Part shown: positions 43,235 through 50,433 of the stretch, piece by piece | Numbering within the stretch: the first letter of the stretch is position 1 | Layout: each line of letters begins with the position of its first letter | Origin: Chitinivibrionia bacterium | Lineage (GTDB): Bacteria; Fibrobacterota; Chitinivibrionia; Chitinivibrionales; Chitinivibrionaceae | Reading direction: 5' to 3' | DNA: 64,000 nucleotides | Assembly (NCBI GenBank): GCA_009779925.1 | Contig: WRAZ01000002.1 | Location: 1-64,000, forward strand | Program-made: the position numbers and the translations under genes | The notes under the pieces: generated by a model | Seen by the model: the letters and a program-made list of their open reading frames with translations, nothing else | The model's database searches: none | What the model was told of the DNA's origin: nothing

Positions 43235-43996
43235 ATGTCTTTTGAAAAAACGCCTCAACCAAGCGAAACAAACGCAATTTACGGAATTCACGCGGTCGAA
43301 GAGCTGGTGAACAAAAATCGCCATTCGATAGATAAAATATATTTCAACGACAAAAGCAAAACGGGAAAACTGTTTGAATTGCTCAGAACCGTAAAAAAAG
43401 ATAAGATTTCTTACGCCTGCATTCCCGAACAAAAACTGAACAAAATGTCAAATAATTTACCGCACCAAGGAGTTGTCGCATTCCGCACCGTTCGCCCCTA
43501 CGACGACGAAAAAAAGTTGTGGGAAATTTTGGAAAAAGAAGAAAATCCGCTCTTTATTTTACCCGCGGGAATAGAAGACCCCGGAAATCTGGGCGCGATA
43601 ATCCGCTCTGCCTCCGCGTTCGGCGTATCGGCAATCCTATTCGAGCGAAAAGGCGTAGTTCCGCTTAACGGCACAGTAGCAAAAACTTCGGTAGGCACCA
43701 TAGAAAACGCTGTTTTAATAAAGCCTGACAATCTCGAGGGCGCTGTCCAAAAGCTAAAATTAGGCGGAATTCAGGTTATCGGCGCGGACGGGCGAGGCGA
43801 AATTCTGTCAAAATCCGACTTCAAAAAGCCCACGCTGATAATAACAGGCAGCGAACACGACGGCATTCCCCCATATTTGGCGAAATTGTGCGATAAAATC
43901 GTGGCAATCCCGATGGCGAAAGCGGTGGAATCGTTGAATGTTAGCGTGGCGATGGGGATTTTGTTGTATGAGGCGGCGAGAGGGAGAGGAGGTTAA
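43235..43996 (+). CDS. rlmB: 23S rRNA G2251 2'-O-methyltransferase family protein (RlmB/TrmH SPOUT)
   Basis: 253 residues. The N-terminal substrate-binding part begins NAIYGIHAVEELVNKNRHSIDKIYF. The SPOUT knot has ILPAGIEDPGNLGAIIRSASAFGVSAILF, TVAKTSVGTIENAVLIKP, IITGSEHDGIPPYLAKLCDKIVAIPMAKAVESLNVSVAMGILLYEAAR, matching TrmH-family motifs 1-3. RlmB is the best fit; another SpoU-family rRNA or tRNA methylase is possible. Its 3' end, from codon 235 through the stop, is duplicated 1.48 kb downstream. Confidence 0.85.
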   Translation: MSFEKTPQPSETNAIYGIHAVEELVNKNRHSIDKIYFNDKSKTGKLFELLRTVKKDKISYACIPEQKLNKMSNNLPHQGVVAFRTVRPYDDEKKLWEILEKEENPLFILPAGIEDPGNLGAIIRSASAFGVSAILFERKGVVPLNGTVAKTSVGTIENAVLIKPDNLEGAVQKLKLGGIQVIGADGRGEILSKSDFKKPTLIITGSEHDGIPPYLAKLCDKIVAIPMAKAVESLNVSVAMGILLYEAARGRGG

Positions 43997-44005
43997 ATTC
44001 CCCCT
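43943..44005. repeat. 63-bp direct repeat, copy 1 (3' end of rlmB)
   Basis: Begins AGCGTGGCGATGGGGATTTT and ends TTCCCCCT. It matches 45426-45488 over 63 bases with two mismatches. Here it encodes the last 17 residues of RlmB, the stop and the first untranslated bases. Confidence 0.95.
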
Positions 44006-44086
44006 GTTTTTGTGCAATAACCCACCTGCTTACCCTCTGATTTTGTGCAAAAACACCGAAAACTTCCCCCTAATTATGTGCAATAA
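43998..44086 (+). promoter_or_regulatory. Three 23-bp iterated motifs at 33-bp spacing
   Basis: Units at 43998, 44031 and 44064 share the pattern T[T/A]CCC[C/T]CT, then six A/T-rich bases, then TGTGCAA[T/A]AA. The spacing is exactly 33 bp in both intervals, near three helical turns. They fill the upstream region of the DUF4143 ATPase gene, ending 34 bp before its start, so they may be operator sites. Confidence 0.6.
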
Positions 44087-44119
44087 TGTATTTTAGGCAT
44101 AACAATCAAGGAGGTTTTG

Positions 44120-45454
44120 ATGAATAGATATATTTTTGAAAATTTATTAGAGTGGAAAAACAGAGCCGAAAAAATGCCGCTCATTCTTACGGGAGCAAGA
44201 CAAGTAGGAAAAACTTGGCTTATGAAAGAGTTTGGAAAAAGGTATTTCAAAAACACAGCTTATATCTCTTTTGACTCAAATCCCAAATTAAACGAAACGC
44301 TTGAAACAACTATTTTCCCGTCGGAATTTCTGCCGATGTTGCAAACAGAAACCAATACTCCGATTACCCCCGAAACGCTAATAATTTTTGACGAAATTCA
44401 AGAATCTCCGCGCGCGTTGCTTTCTCTGAAATATTTTTGCGAAAACGCTCCCGAATACAATGTAATCGCCGCAGGCTCAACTTTGGGAGTAATGTTGCAT
44501 AAACACAGTTCTTTTCCTGTTGGTAAAGTAGAATTTTTGAATGTTTATCCGATGTCGTTTTTTGAGTATCTTGACGCAATAGACGAAAAACAATTACTCG
44601 AATTTATCATTAAAAATTCGCCCGAAAAATACAGACCGTTTCACGAAAAACTGATTAGGTTATTGCGAATATACTTATTTGTCGGCGGAATGCCTGCAGT
44701 TCTGAACGAATACGTAAAAAGCGGCGATTTAAGCAAAGTTCGTAAAGTCCAAAACGACATATTAAACGCCTACGACAGAGATTTTTCAAAACACGCAAAA
44801 GAATCTTTTTCGGCAAAACTTCGGCTTCTTTGGCAGTCCGTGCCATCGCAATTAGCAAAAGAAAACAGAAAATTTACTTACGGAGCGGTAAAATCAGGGG
44901 CAAGAGGAAGAGATTTTGAAACCGCAATTCAATGGATGCGGGACAGTTCTTTAATAGAAAAAATCAGCAGAATTACGAGTGTAAAATCGCCGTTAAAAGC
45001 GTATGAAGATTTTGGAGTTTTCAAAATATTTATTAACGATGTGGGACTTCTTTGCGCAATGTCTGAACTTAATATGAATGTTATTGCGGACAAAGAGGCG
45101 GTTTTTACAGAGTTTAAGGGAGCGATTGCGGAACAGTTTGTTTTTCAGGAATTACGCAATTCGTTAAACCGAAACCTGTATTATTGGTCAAACGACAATG
45201 GAAACGCAGAAATCGACTTTTTAACGCAGGATTTTAACGGCGAAATAATTCCGATAGAAGTAAAATCCGGTATAAATTTACGAGCAAAAAGTTTGAATTT
45301 TTTCGTAAAAGAGCATTCGCCTAAATATTCCATAAGAACATCTCTTGCCGATTACAAATTGAATACGCCGAGCAATATTATTGATATGCCGCTGTATGCG
45401 GTTGCCAAAGTGAAGGAATTTATCGAGCGTGGCGATGGGGATTTTGTTGTATGA
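44120..45454 (+). CDS. AAA+ ATPase with DUF4143 domain
   Basis: 444 residues from the ATG at 44120, with AAGGAGG four bases upstream. Walker A is LTGARQVGKTWLMKEFGKRY, Walker B IIFDEIQESPRALLSLKYF, and the sensor region AAGSTLGVML, followed by FPVGKVEFLNVYPMSFFEYL. The C-terminal DUF4143 domain has AIAEQFVFQELRNSLNRNLYYWSNDNGNAEIDFLTQ and IIPIEVKSG, a nuclease-like D-x-ExK arrangement. The function of the family is unknown. The last ten codons (ERGDGDFVV and stop) come from the duplicated rlmB 3' end read in another frame, so the native C-terminus was probably lost. Confidence 0.85.
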   Translation: MNRYIFENLLEWKNRAEKMPLILTGARQVGKTWLMKEFGKRYFKNTAYISFDSNPKLNETLETTIFPSEFLPMLQTETNTPITPETLIIFDEIQESPRALLSLKYFCENAPEYNVIAAGSTLGVMLHKHSSFPVGKVEFLNVYPMSFFEYLDAIDEKQLLEFIIKNSPEKYRPFHEKLIRLLRIYLFVGGMPAVLNEYVKSGDLSKVRKVQNDILNAYDRDFSKHAKESFSAKLRLLWQSVPSQLAKENRKFTYGAVKSGARGRDFETAIQWMRDSSLIEKISRITSVKSPLKAYEDFGVFKIFINDVGLLCAMSELNMNVIADKEAVFTEFKGAIAEQFVFQELRNSLNRNLYYWSNDNGNAEIDFLTQDFNGEIIPIEVKSGINLRAKSLNFFVKEHSPKYSIRTSLADYKLNTPSNIIDMPLYAVAKVKEFIERGDGDFVV

Positions 45455-45488
45455 GGCGGCGAGAGGGAGAGGGGGGTAAATTCCCCCT
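45426..45488. repeat. 63-bp direct repeat, copy 2
   Basis: Same sequence as 43943-44005 apart from two substitutions near the right end. Here it provides the end of the DUF4143 gene, and its right end overlaps the stop codon of the convergent GLUG gene. Confidence 0.95.
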
Positions 45489-46392
45489 AATGAAACACTC
45501 TCAAATGCGGAAAACCGTTGTTTTTCAAAGGCTCAAATTTCCAAACGCTTGCAAAATTCCAGCCGATAAAAGTGCTTGTTTCTCTCATTGCCGCTATTGT
45601 TTTTGCGCCTGAATTTGGGCAAATTGTTGCGTTTTCGTCTTCGTTATTTCCTACTAAACCGCCGACGCGATTGCCTATTCCGCTCACATTTCCCGAAGCG
45701 TAAGATTTCTTGATTTCGCCGCGGTTTATTCCTGCTAATCCGCCGACATTCCAGTCTCCTCTAACGCTACCCGAAGCATAGCAAAACTCAATAGTTCCGC
45801 CGTTATTTCCTACAAGTCCGCCCGCATTTATGAGGTCTGCGACAACATTTACGGCGGCATAACTGTTTCTGATTAAACTTACGTGCGTTATTCCTGCCAG
45901 TCCGCCGACATTTTGCTCGCCTTCAACATTTCCCGTCACATAACTGTTTTCGATTGTGCCGTTTTTTGAAGCGACTAATCCGCCGACTTGCTGTTTGCCT
46001 CTGATGTCAATATCGAGAAGTCCGAGGTTTTTTACCGTTCCTCTTAAAAAGCCGAAAAAACCTTGATTGTCGGAGTTTGGTCTGTTAATATAAACGCCTC
46101 GAATAGTCCAACCGCCGCCGTCGAATGTGCCGCGAAACGCCAAGGCTTCGGTTTCGCCGATTGGTATCCATTGATTTTGCTCGTTGGCGGCGGCGAGTTC
46201 AAGATGGTTTGTCAGCACAACAGTTTGATTGCGGAAGGAATTTCCTGCGTTTACGCTGTCGCGAAATTCTCGAAGATGCGCGGGAGTGCTTATCCTTATC
46301 TTGTCGGAGTTCCAGTCGGCTGAGGTGTTAAAATCGGAACAGCCAAGCAAAAACAGAGCAAAAAACAAATACAAAACCATCGATTTTTTCAT
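45487..46392 (-). CDS. GLUG-repeat lipoprotein
   Basis: 301 residues from the ATG at 46392, starting with lipoprotein signal MKKSMVLYLFFALFLLGC (Cys18). The domain beginning ADWNSDKIRISTPAHLREFRDSVNAG and the repeats of type VGGLVGxNxGxIExxYAxGxV (about five) mirror the 25330-26313 protein, as does the end NNGFPHLRVFH. It is predicted to be a surface beta-helix, possibly an adhesin. It is the last gene of a minus-strand run from 48080, and its stop lies within the 63-bp repeat. Confidence 0.8.
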   Translation of the reverse strand: MKKSMVLYLFFALFLLGCSDFNTSADWNSDKIRISTPAHLREFRDSVNAGNSFRNQTVVLTNHLELAAANEQNQWIPIGETEALAFRGTFDGGGWTIRGVYINRPNSDNQGFFGFLRGTVKNLGLLDIDIRGKQQVGGLVASKNGTIENSYVTGNVEGEQNVGGLAGITHVSLIRNSYAAVNVVADLINAGGLVGNNGGTIEFCYASGSVRGDWNVGGLAGINRGEIKKSYASGNVSGIGNRVGGLVGNNEDENATICPNSGAKTIAAMRETSTFIGWNFASVWKFEPLKNNGFPHLRVFH

Positions 46393-46438
46393 AAAACGCC
46401 CTTTCTTTTTGTTATTAAGGCTAATAATACGTTTTTTA

Positions 46439-46555
46439 CTAACGAATTCCCTCAATTCCGCCTCGGATGTTATTGAGATTGGTTGAGTTCCAATCGATTT
46501 GTCCGAGGGCGGAGATTGAGAGGATTGTTAGAGAAATTAGTGCTTTTACGAGCAT
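46439..46555 (-). pseudogene. Truncated GLUG-protein N-terminus (38 residues)
   Basis: ATG at 46555 to TAG at 46439. The peptide has a signal sequence (LVKALISLTILSISALG) followed by QIDWNSTNLNNIRGGIEGIR. QIDWNSTNLN matches the segment directly after the lipobox region of the two GLUG lipoproteins (QINWNAAQIS, ADWNSDKIR), after which those continue for 250 residues and this one stops. It lies between two secreted-protein genes. It could be a functional short exported peptide, but truncation is more likely. Confidence 0.5.
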
Positions 46556-46568
46556 AAAACTGCTCATA

Positions 46569-47060
46569 CTATCTTCTGTGTAATACTGTCCCGTTTGCAA
46601 GAGTGAGTTTTTTACCATCTATAGAATAAGGTGCTGGCGGCATAGAAGCCATAGAAGCAAAACCATTAACTAATTGATTCATCTGTTCTTCAAATATCCT
46701 TTCAGGCATTCCTTGTCTTGGTAATTTTCGAAATTCGTTTCGAAAGGCTACAAGAAATTCATCTGCCGGATACCATCTTTCCTCAAATACCATAGCACCC
46801 TCAAAAACAGCACTCGCGCCTTTGCCGTTAAAATGGGTTATCTTTTGAAGTAATTCCCCATTGTTGGTAGTATAAGTGCCTTTCATAAATAGATGTCCGT
46901 TCGTTGAAGTTTCAAGTTTTCCATTGTTAAACCTCATTTCAATTTCTGCCCCATTTTGGTCTTTACCTGCCCATCTCCCGTTAAGAGGATCTCCCAAAAC
47001 CCCACAAGCATAAACTGTAATCAGCGCCATTGCCAAAAACACCTTCAAAAAACCTAACAT
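46569..47060 (-). CDS. Secreted hypothetical protein, lipocalin-like
   Basis: 163 residues with a signal peptide (MLGFLKVFLAMALITVYACGVLG); AGAGAG lies upstream of the ATG. After it come LNGRWAGKDQNGAEIEMRFNNGKLETSTNGHLFMKGTYTTNNGELLQKITHF and, at the end, YSIDGKKLTLANGTVLHRR. This W-x-G start with alternating strands and a closing DGKxLTLxxGxxLxR motif resembles small lipocalin-like modules of secreted proteins. Ligand and role are unknown. It belongs to the 48080-45487 run. Confidence 0.6.
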   Translation of the reverse strand: MLGFLKVFLAMALITVYACGVLGDPLNGRWAGKDQNGAEIEMRFNNGKLETSTNGHLFMKGTYTTNNGELLQKITHFNGKGASAVFEGAMVFEERWYPADEFLVAFRNEFRKLPRQGMPERIFEEQMNQLVNGFASMASMPPAPYSIDGKKLTLANGTVLHRR

Positions 47061-47129
47061 AATAAACTCTCTTTCTGCGTTTTTCGACTTCGCCTGTCGT
47101 TGTTAATTTTTCTTACCGATCGCTTTTTA

Positions 47130-48080
47130 TTACTTAATCTCAATAATGCCGTCAGCTACTAAAGCGCAAATAGTATTATGTGCTGTATTGCTAACATTCC
47201 ACACGAAAGCGGTAGCAATAGTAAATTCAGGATTCTTTTTATTAATTCTTCCATGAATACTGAACAATCTTTCATTGTTGTAGTAAATCCTGGCAGTAGA
47301 ATTAGGAATTCCTTGCCCTGATACTATATTTATTGAAAATTTGGGGTCGCTGTTTATCTTTGCAATTGTTGCAGAGTCAATAACTTGATTTCTGTCCCTA
47401 TTGTTAAACGTGAAACTTCCCGCTTCGGTCTTGATGGTTATTTCTGAAGGAGAAAAACCTTCTGTTCTCAGCATTGATAAACACTCTCTTCTTGCTGCTA
47501 ATGCTGCTGTTGCACCTGCTCTTTCTGCTGCTGCGTTTGCTCTTGCGCTACGCGCCTCCGCTCTTGCTTTTTCCAAATCTTCGTTGTAAGTTTTCCACTC
47601 AGAATCTATCATTTCCACACATCTTCCGTAAACGTCAAGAAGTTCTCTAATAATTGCGCATTGCGGACTGTTGCTATTATTGCATTGGTCGATAATTCTT
47701 TGTCTTAAATTTATCATTTGTCCCACTGCAGTGGCGTCGTCGCTTATTCTTTTAATTACTTCAAAATCGGTAGATATGTAAGCGTAATCTCCTGAAAATC
47801 TATTTGCGGCAATTGCGCTCAAAAGACCACGCAAGAGAGTGTATCTATAAACCGCAACGAAATCTTCTCGACTTAATCCCGGCGCCCACCCTCCATCGGC
47901 AGTAACTCCGGTACAGCGTGAAAACCAATAAGCGCTTTCTATTGTGTTTTCAGCTTCGTTTTGACTTATAAAAGTCGCCCCCATAAAACCGCCTGAACTA
48001 TAAGTTATTCTCCAAACACCTGCTGAAACACTACTTGCAATTACCAACATTGCACAGAACACTCTGAAAAAACTACCCAC
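47130..48080 (-). CDS. Secreted coiled-coil hypothetical protein
   Basis: 316 residues from a GTG at 48080, with AAAGG nine bases upstream; a TTG three codons earlier would sit on the ribosome-binding site. A signal peptide (FRVFCAMLVIASSVSA) precedes a helical domain (EAENTIESAYWFSRC, LRGLLSAIAANRF, MINLRQRIIDQCNNSN), an Ala/Arg/Glu coiled coil (KARAEARSARANAAAERAG) and a beta-rich C-terminus. I do not recognise a family. Copy B of the intergenic element lies about 115 bp upstream, so it is the likely first gene of the run. Confidence 0.55.
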   Translation of the reverse strand: MGSFFRVFCAMLVIASSVSAGVWRITYSSGGFMGATFISQNEAENTIESAYWFSRCTGVTADGGWAPGLSREDFVAVYRYTLLRGLLSAIAANRFSGDYAYISTDFEVIKRISDDATAVGQMINLRQRIIDQCNNSNSPQCAIIRELLDVYGRCVEMIDSEWKTYNEDLEKARAEARSARANAAAERAGATAALAARRECLSMLRTEGFSPSEITIKTEAGSFTFNNRDRNQVIDSATIAKINSDPKFSINIVSGQGIPNSTARIYYNNERLFSIHGRINKKNPEFTIATAFVWNVSNTAHNTICALVADGIIEIK

Positions 48081-48196
48081 AATAACCAACCTTTCTACCG
48101 CTTTCCGACGGCAAATTTAAGAATTATAATGTATGTAAAAAGAGCAACCTCGCCCAAATTACCGAAGTTATGATTATAGAAAGAAAACAGACAAAG

Positions 48197-48314
48197 GCTG
48201 TTCTGCCTATATTCATATTTTTGCGAAAAGTTGAATAATGTTCGTTCTTTGTTAATTGATAATTAACGTTAACCGTCGACAGAACAACCTATTCGTTGTT
48301 TTGTCGATTAACGC
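48197..48314 (-). repeat. Intergenic repeat element, copy B
   Basis: On the minus strand: a hairpin (48268-48314, stem with TTGT, TGTCGA and TTAACG arms) containing GGTTGTTCTGT, about 55 bp of A/T-rich sequence, then TTCGCAAAAATATGAATATA and GGCAGAACAGCC (48197-48208). It faces the 48080 gene and may contain its promoter. The 357-bp gap 48081-48437 holds this element and, at its right end, an orphan start region. Confidence 0.6.
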
Positions 48315-48379
48315 TAAAACAATTAAATATAACAAATAATGAGAACAAAAATCTCATTATTCAACTTTTCGCGCTTGGA

Positions 48380-48440
48380 ATATAATTTATGGATAGAGTA
48401 AAATGGAGGAAATTGTGATTTTTAGAAGAGATTTTTATTA
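48380..48440 (+). other. Orphan promoter and start region, truncated gene
   Basis: TATAAT (about 48380) is followed by GGAGG and a GTG/ATG start encoding only MEEIVIFRRDFY before a TAA that abuts the end of the convergent MNT gene. A start with a strong ribosome-binding site and only a dozen codons suggests the 5' stub of a deleted gene. Resemblance of the peptide to the beginning of DUF4143-type ATPases is suggestive only. Confidence 0.25.
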
Positions 48441-48752
48441 AAAACAGAATTTGTTTTCAAAAATCACCTTACCAACGCGATTGATATGCTCTTTCAAGTC
48501 TTCGTTGTTTAATGCTTCATACATCGAAATATCAACAAGATACGGAATATCCGAATCGTCGAAATCGCTGTAAATTCTCAAAAGGTGAGTGCGGGTAAAT
48601 GTCTCGTCGGTGATAAGGGTCATATCAATGTCGGAATTATTGCGGAAATTGCCTTTTGCTCTGCTTCCGTATAAAATAACCTGTTTTATCGGATATTTGC
48701 GAAATATTTTTTCCATTGAATCCAGCGTACGTTGCGGCAAACCGTACATCAT
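48438..48752 (-). CDS. MNT-type nucleotidyltransferase (antitoxin-like)
   Basis: 104 residues. The minimal nucleotidyltransferase motif VILYGSRAKGNFRNNSDIDMTLI (GSxAxG-x5-SDxDx) is intact and a third acidic position follows (YLVDISM). In MNT/HEPN modules such enzymes neutralise a HEPN toxin, in studied cases by AMPylation. The gene overlaps the upstream HEPN-like gene by four bases, forming a two-gene operon. Confidence 0.85.
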   Translation of the reverse strand: MMYGLPQRTLDSMEKIFRKYPIKQVILYGSRAKGNFRNNSDIDMTLITDETFTRTHLLRIYSDFDDSDIPYLVDISMYEALNNEDLKEHINRVGKVIFENKFCF

Positions 48753-49171
48753 AGGCGTTCTTCCATTTTTTTTGCCAACGCGACAAATAGAGAATGATAT
48801 TTGTTTATAATATCGTTTGCCAATTTATCTGCGACCTCTTCATCGTATGTATGCGAGATTAAATTTCTGTCTTTCAACATATCAATCCACTGTTGCGCGT
48901 CTTCAATAAGCCCGTAAGAAAACGAGTGGCGAATAGCGTCTTTTGAGCCAAGAATGTTTTTAACTCCGTCGTCTGTCAAATAGTCCTTCATAACGTTCCA
49001 AGATAACTCCATAGTAAATTCAAAAGTTTGGATTAAACCGCTTTTCAGTACGATTGCCGTCGCGCTGTTTGTTAAATTTTCTTCATCAGAGACGACTTCA
49101 ATCGCTTGCGATAACCTCGCCAACGCTTTTTTATAATTATTAAACCGCTGTTCCCAACGAATATCGTGCAT
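48749..49171 (-). CDS. HEPN-like nucleotidyltransferase substrate-binding protein (HI0074 type)
   Basis: 140 residues, all helical. RWEQRFNNYKKALARLSQAIEV, then LIQTFEFTMELSWNVMKDYLTDDGV and DRNLISHTYDEEVADKL are characteristic of HI0074-type proteins, the partner of a minimal nucleotidyltransferase. The HEPN-like motif is RNLISHTY (Rx4-6H form). It is first in the pair with AAAGGAG before the start. The pair is a probable toxin-antitoxin module, with this gene as the toxin-like component. Confidence 0.85.
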   Translation of the reverse strand: MHDIRWEQRFNNYKKALARLSQAIEVVSDEENLTNSATAIVLKSGLIQTFEFTMELSWNVMKDYLTDDGVKNILGSKDAIRHSFSYGLIEDAQQWIDMLKDRNLISHTYDEEVADKLANDIINKYHSLFVALAKKMEERL

Positions 49172-49389
49172 AAATCTCCTTTAAGTTTTATCAAAATAAG
49201 TGTGAAAATAATAAATTCGCGCATACAAAGAGAAGAAAATGTGTTTTTAGTATGTTTTTTCGATAGTTTTTACTTAAAGCCAAGAAATCAAAATAAATCG
49301 AGACTTTTGTAAAAGATTACCAAGTTTTGTGAGATTTAGCTGTGGCGAATGGTATATTTATGATGAAATTGAAAGAAAGGGGCTAGTTT

Positions 49390-49647
49390 ATGGGAGATGT
49401 TTTTGAGCAAGCCGAAAAAGTATTGGGTAGAGAAAAAAGAATACGAATGTCATATACCAATTATATGATTCACAAATTTGCCGAAACGTATAAAATCGGC
49501 AAGCCTGAGGGGTATATATATTTGAAACAATACGGCGGGCTTGATTTTATTCGTGAACATTGGTGGGCATTGCACGTGGATAATCAATTGCATTCCGTAA
49601 GAAGCGTTTTCAAAATATGTCAAAAAAATGGCGGTTATTTGGTATGA
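49390..49647 (+). CDS. DUF3791 protein
   Basis: 85 residues: SYTNYMIHKFAETYKIGKPEGYIYLKQYGGLDFIREHWWALHVDNQLHSVRSVFKICQKNGG. The pattern with a closing Y-L-xx-Y-G-xxDFI-xxxYxxLHxxS is DUF3791. These small proteins are typically encoded with DUF3990 proteins, as here with an ATGA overlap, and may be the antitoxin. AAAGGGG precedes the start. The 218-bp region upstream is A/T-rich with a likely promoter near 49350 and no other gene. Confidence 0.75.
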   Translation: MGDVFEQAEKVLGREKRIRMSYTNYMIHKFAETYKIGKPEGYIYLKQYGGLDFIREHWWALHVDNQLHSVRSVFKICQKNGGYLV

Positions 49648-50336
49648 TTGTTTATCACGGAAGTAGCGTGGACGTCAAAAAGATTGATTTGTCAAAATCA
49701 AGCGCGAATAAAGATTTTGGTAAAGGATTTTATGTGACTAATATCCGAAAACAAGCCGAACAGTGGGCGGAACAAAAAAGAGAAGAAAATGCGCGCGGGT
49801 TTGTCTCCGAGTTTAAGTTTAACGACAACGCATTTTTCAACAAAGAATATAAAACGTTGAGATTTGAAGAATATACAAGAGAATGGTTTGATTTTGTTAT
49901 CATTAACAGAAAAAACGATTTAGATGTTTCAGCGCACGATTACGATATTGTAGAAGGTCCGGTTGCAGACGATTTTACTTTCCGAGAATTCGATAAATTT
50001 CTTGCGGGAGAAACATCGGAAGATGTTTTTTTTGAAAGATTAAAATTCCGTCGCGACCTATCTCATCAAATTTGTTTTTGCACGTCAAAATCGTTGGAGA
50101 CAATAGATCGAATAAATTTAAAAGCGTATTTCAAAATTGAGCAAATCGGCGACGCAATAACTACCTACCTAACAATTAGCGACCATTTTTCCGAAGAAGA
50201 ATCTCAGGATTTGTATTATAATTCAGAGATATTCAAAAATTTGTCTGACGAATCAACGGGACTATACTTAAAACCTTGGCTGAAAATATACGATATGCTT
50301 AAACTTGAAATGGGAAACACGGAAGCTAAACAATAG
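49644..50336 (+). CDS. DUF3990 protein (ADP-ribosyltransferase-like)
   Basis: 230 residues from the ATG at 49644, which overlaps the DUF3791 stop. MIVYHGSSVDVKKIDLSKSSANKDFGKGFYVTNIRKQAEQWAEQK is the DUF3990 start: a YHGS strand, a GKGFYVT strand and an A-x2-W helix, which resemble the NAD-binding half of ADP-ribosyltransferases. Later conserved segments are DYDIVEGPVADDF and SHQICFCTSKSLETI. Catalytic activity is inferred from fold resemblance, not shown. With DUF3791 it looks like a toxin-antitoxin operon. Confidence 0.75.
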   Translation: MIVYHGSSVDVKKIDLSKSSANKDFGKGFYVTNIRKQAEQWAEQKREENARGFVSEFKFNDNAFFNKEYKTLRFEEYTREWFDFVIINRKNDLDVSAHDYDIVEGPVADDFTFREFDKFLAGETSEDVFFERLKFRRDLSHQICFCTSKSLETIDRINLKAYFKIEQIGDAITTYLTISDHFSEEESQDLYYNSEIFKNLSDESTGLYLKPWLKIYDMLKLEMGNTEAKQ

Positions 50337-50433
50337 AATAAAACGTGTTTTTTACACAAAAAAACCGCCGACTATCCGCCTGCCTCTCGCCAAAACGTAT
50401 TTTCTCCTCGATTTTAACGAAAGGAACCTAAAA

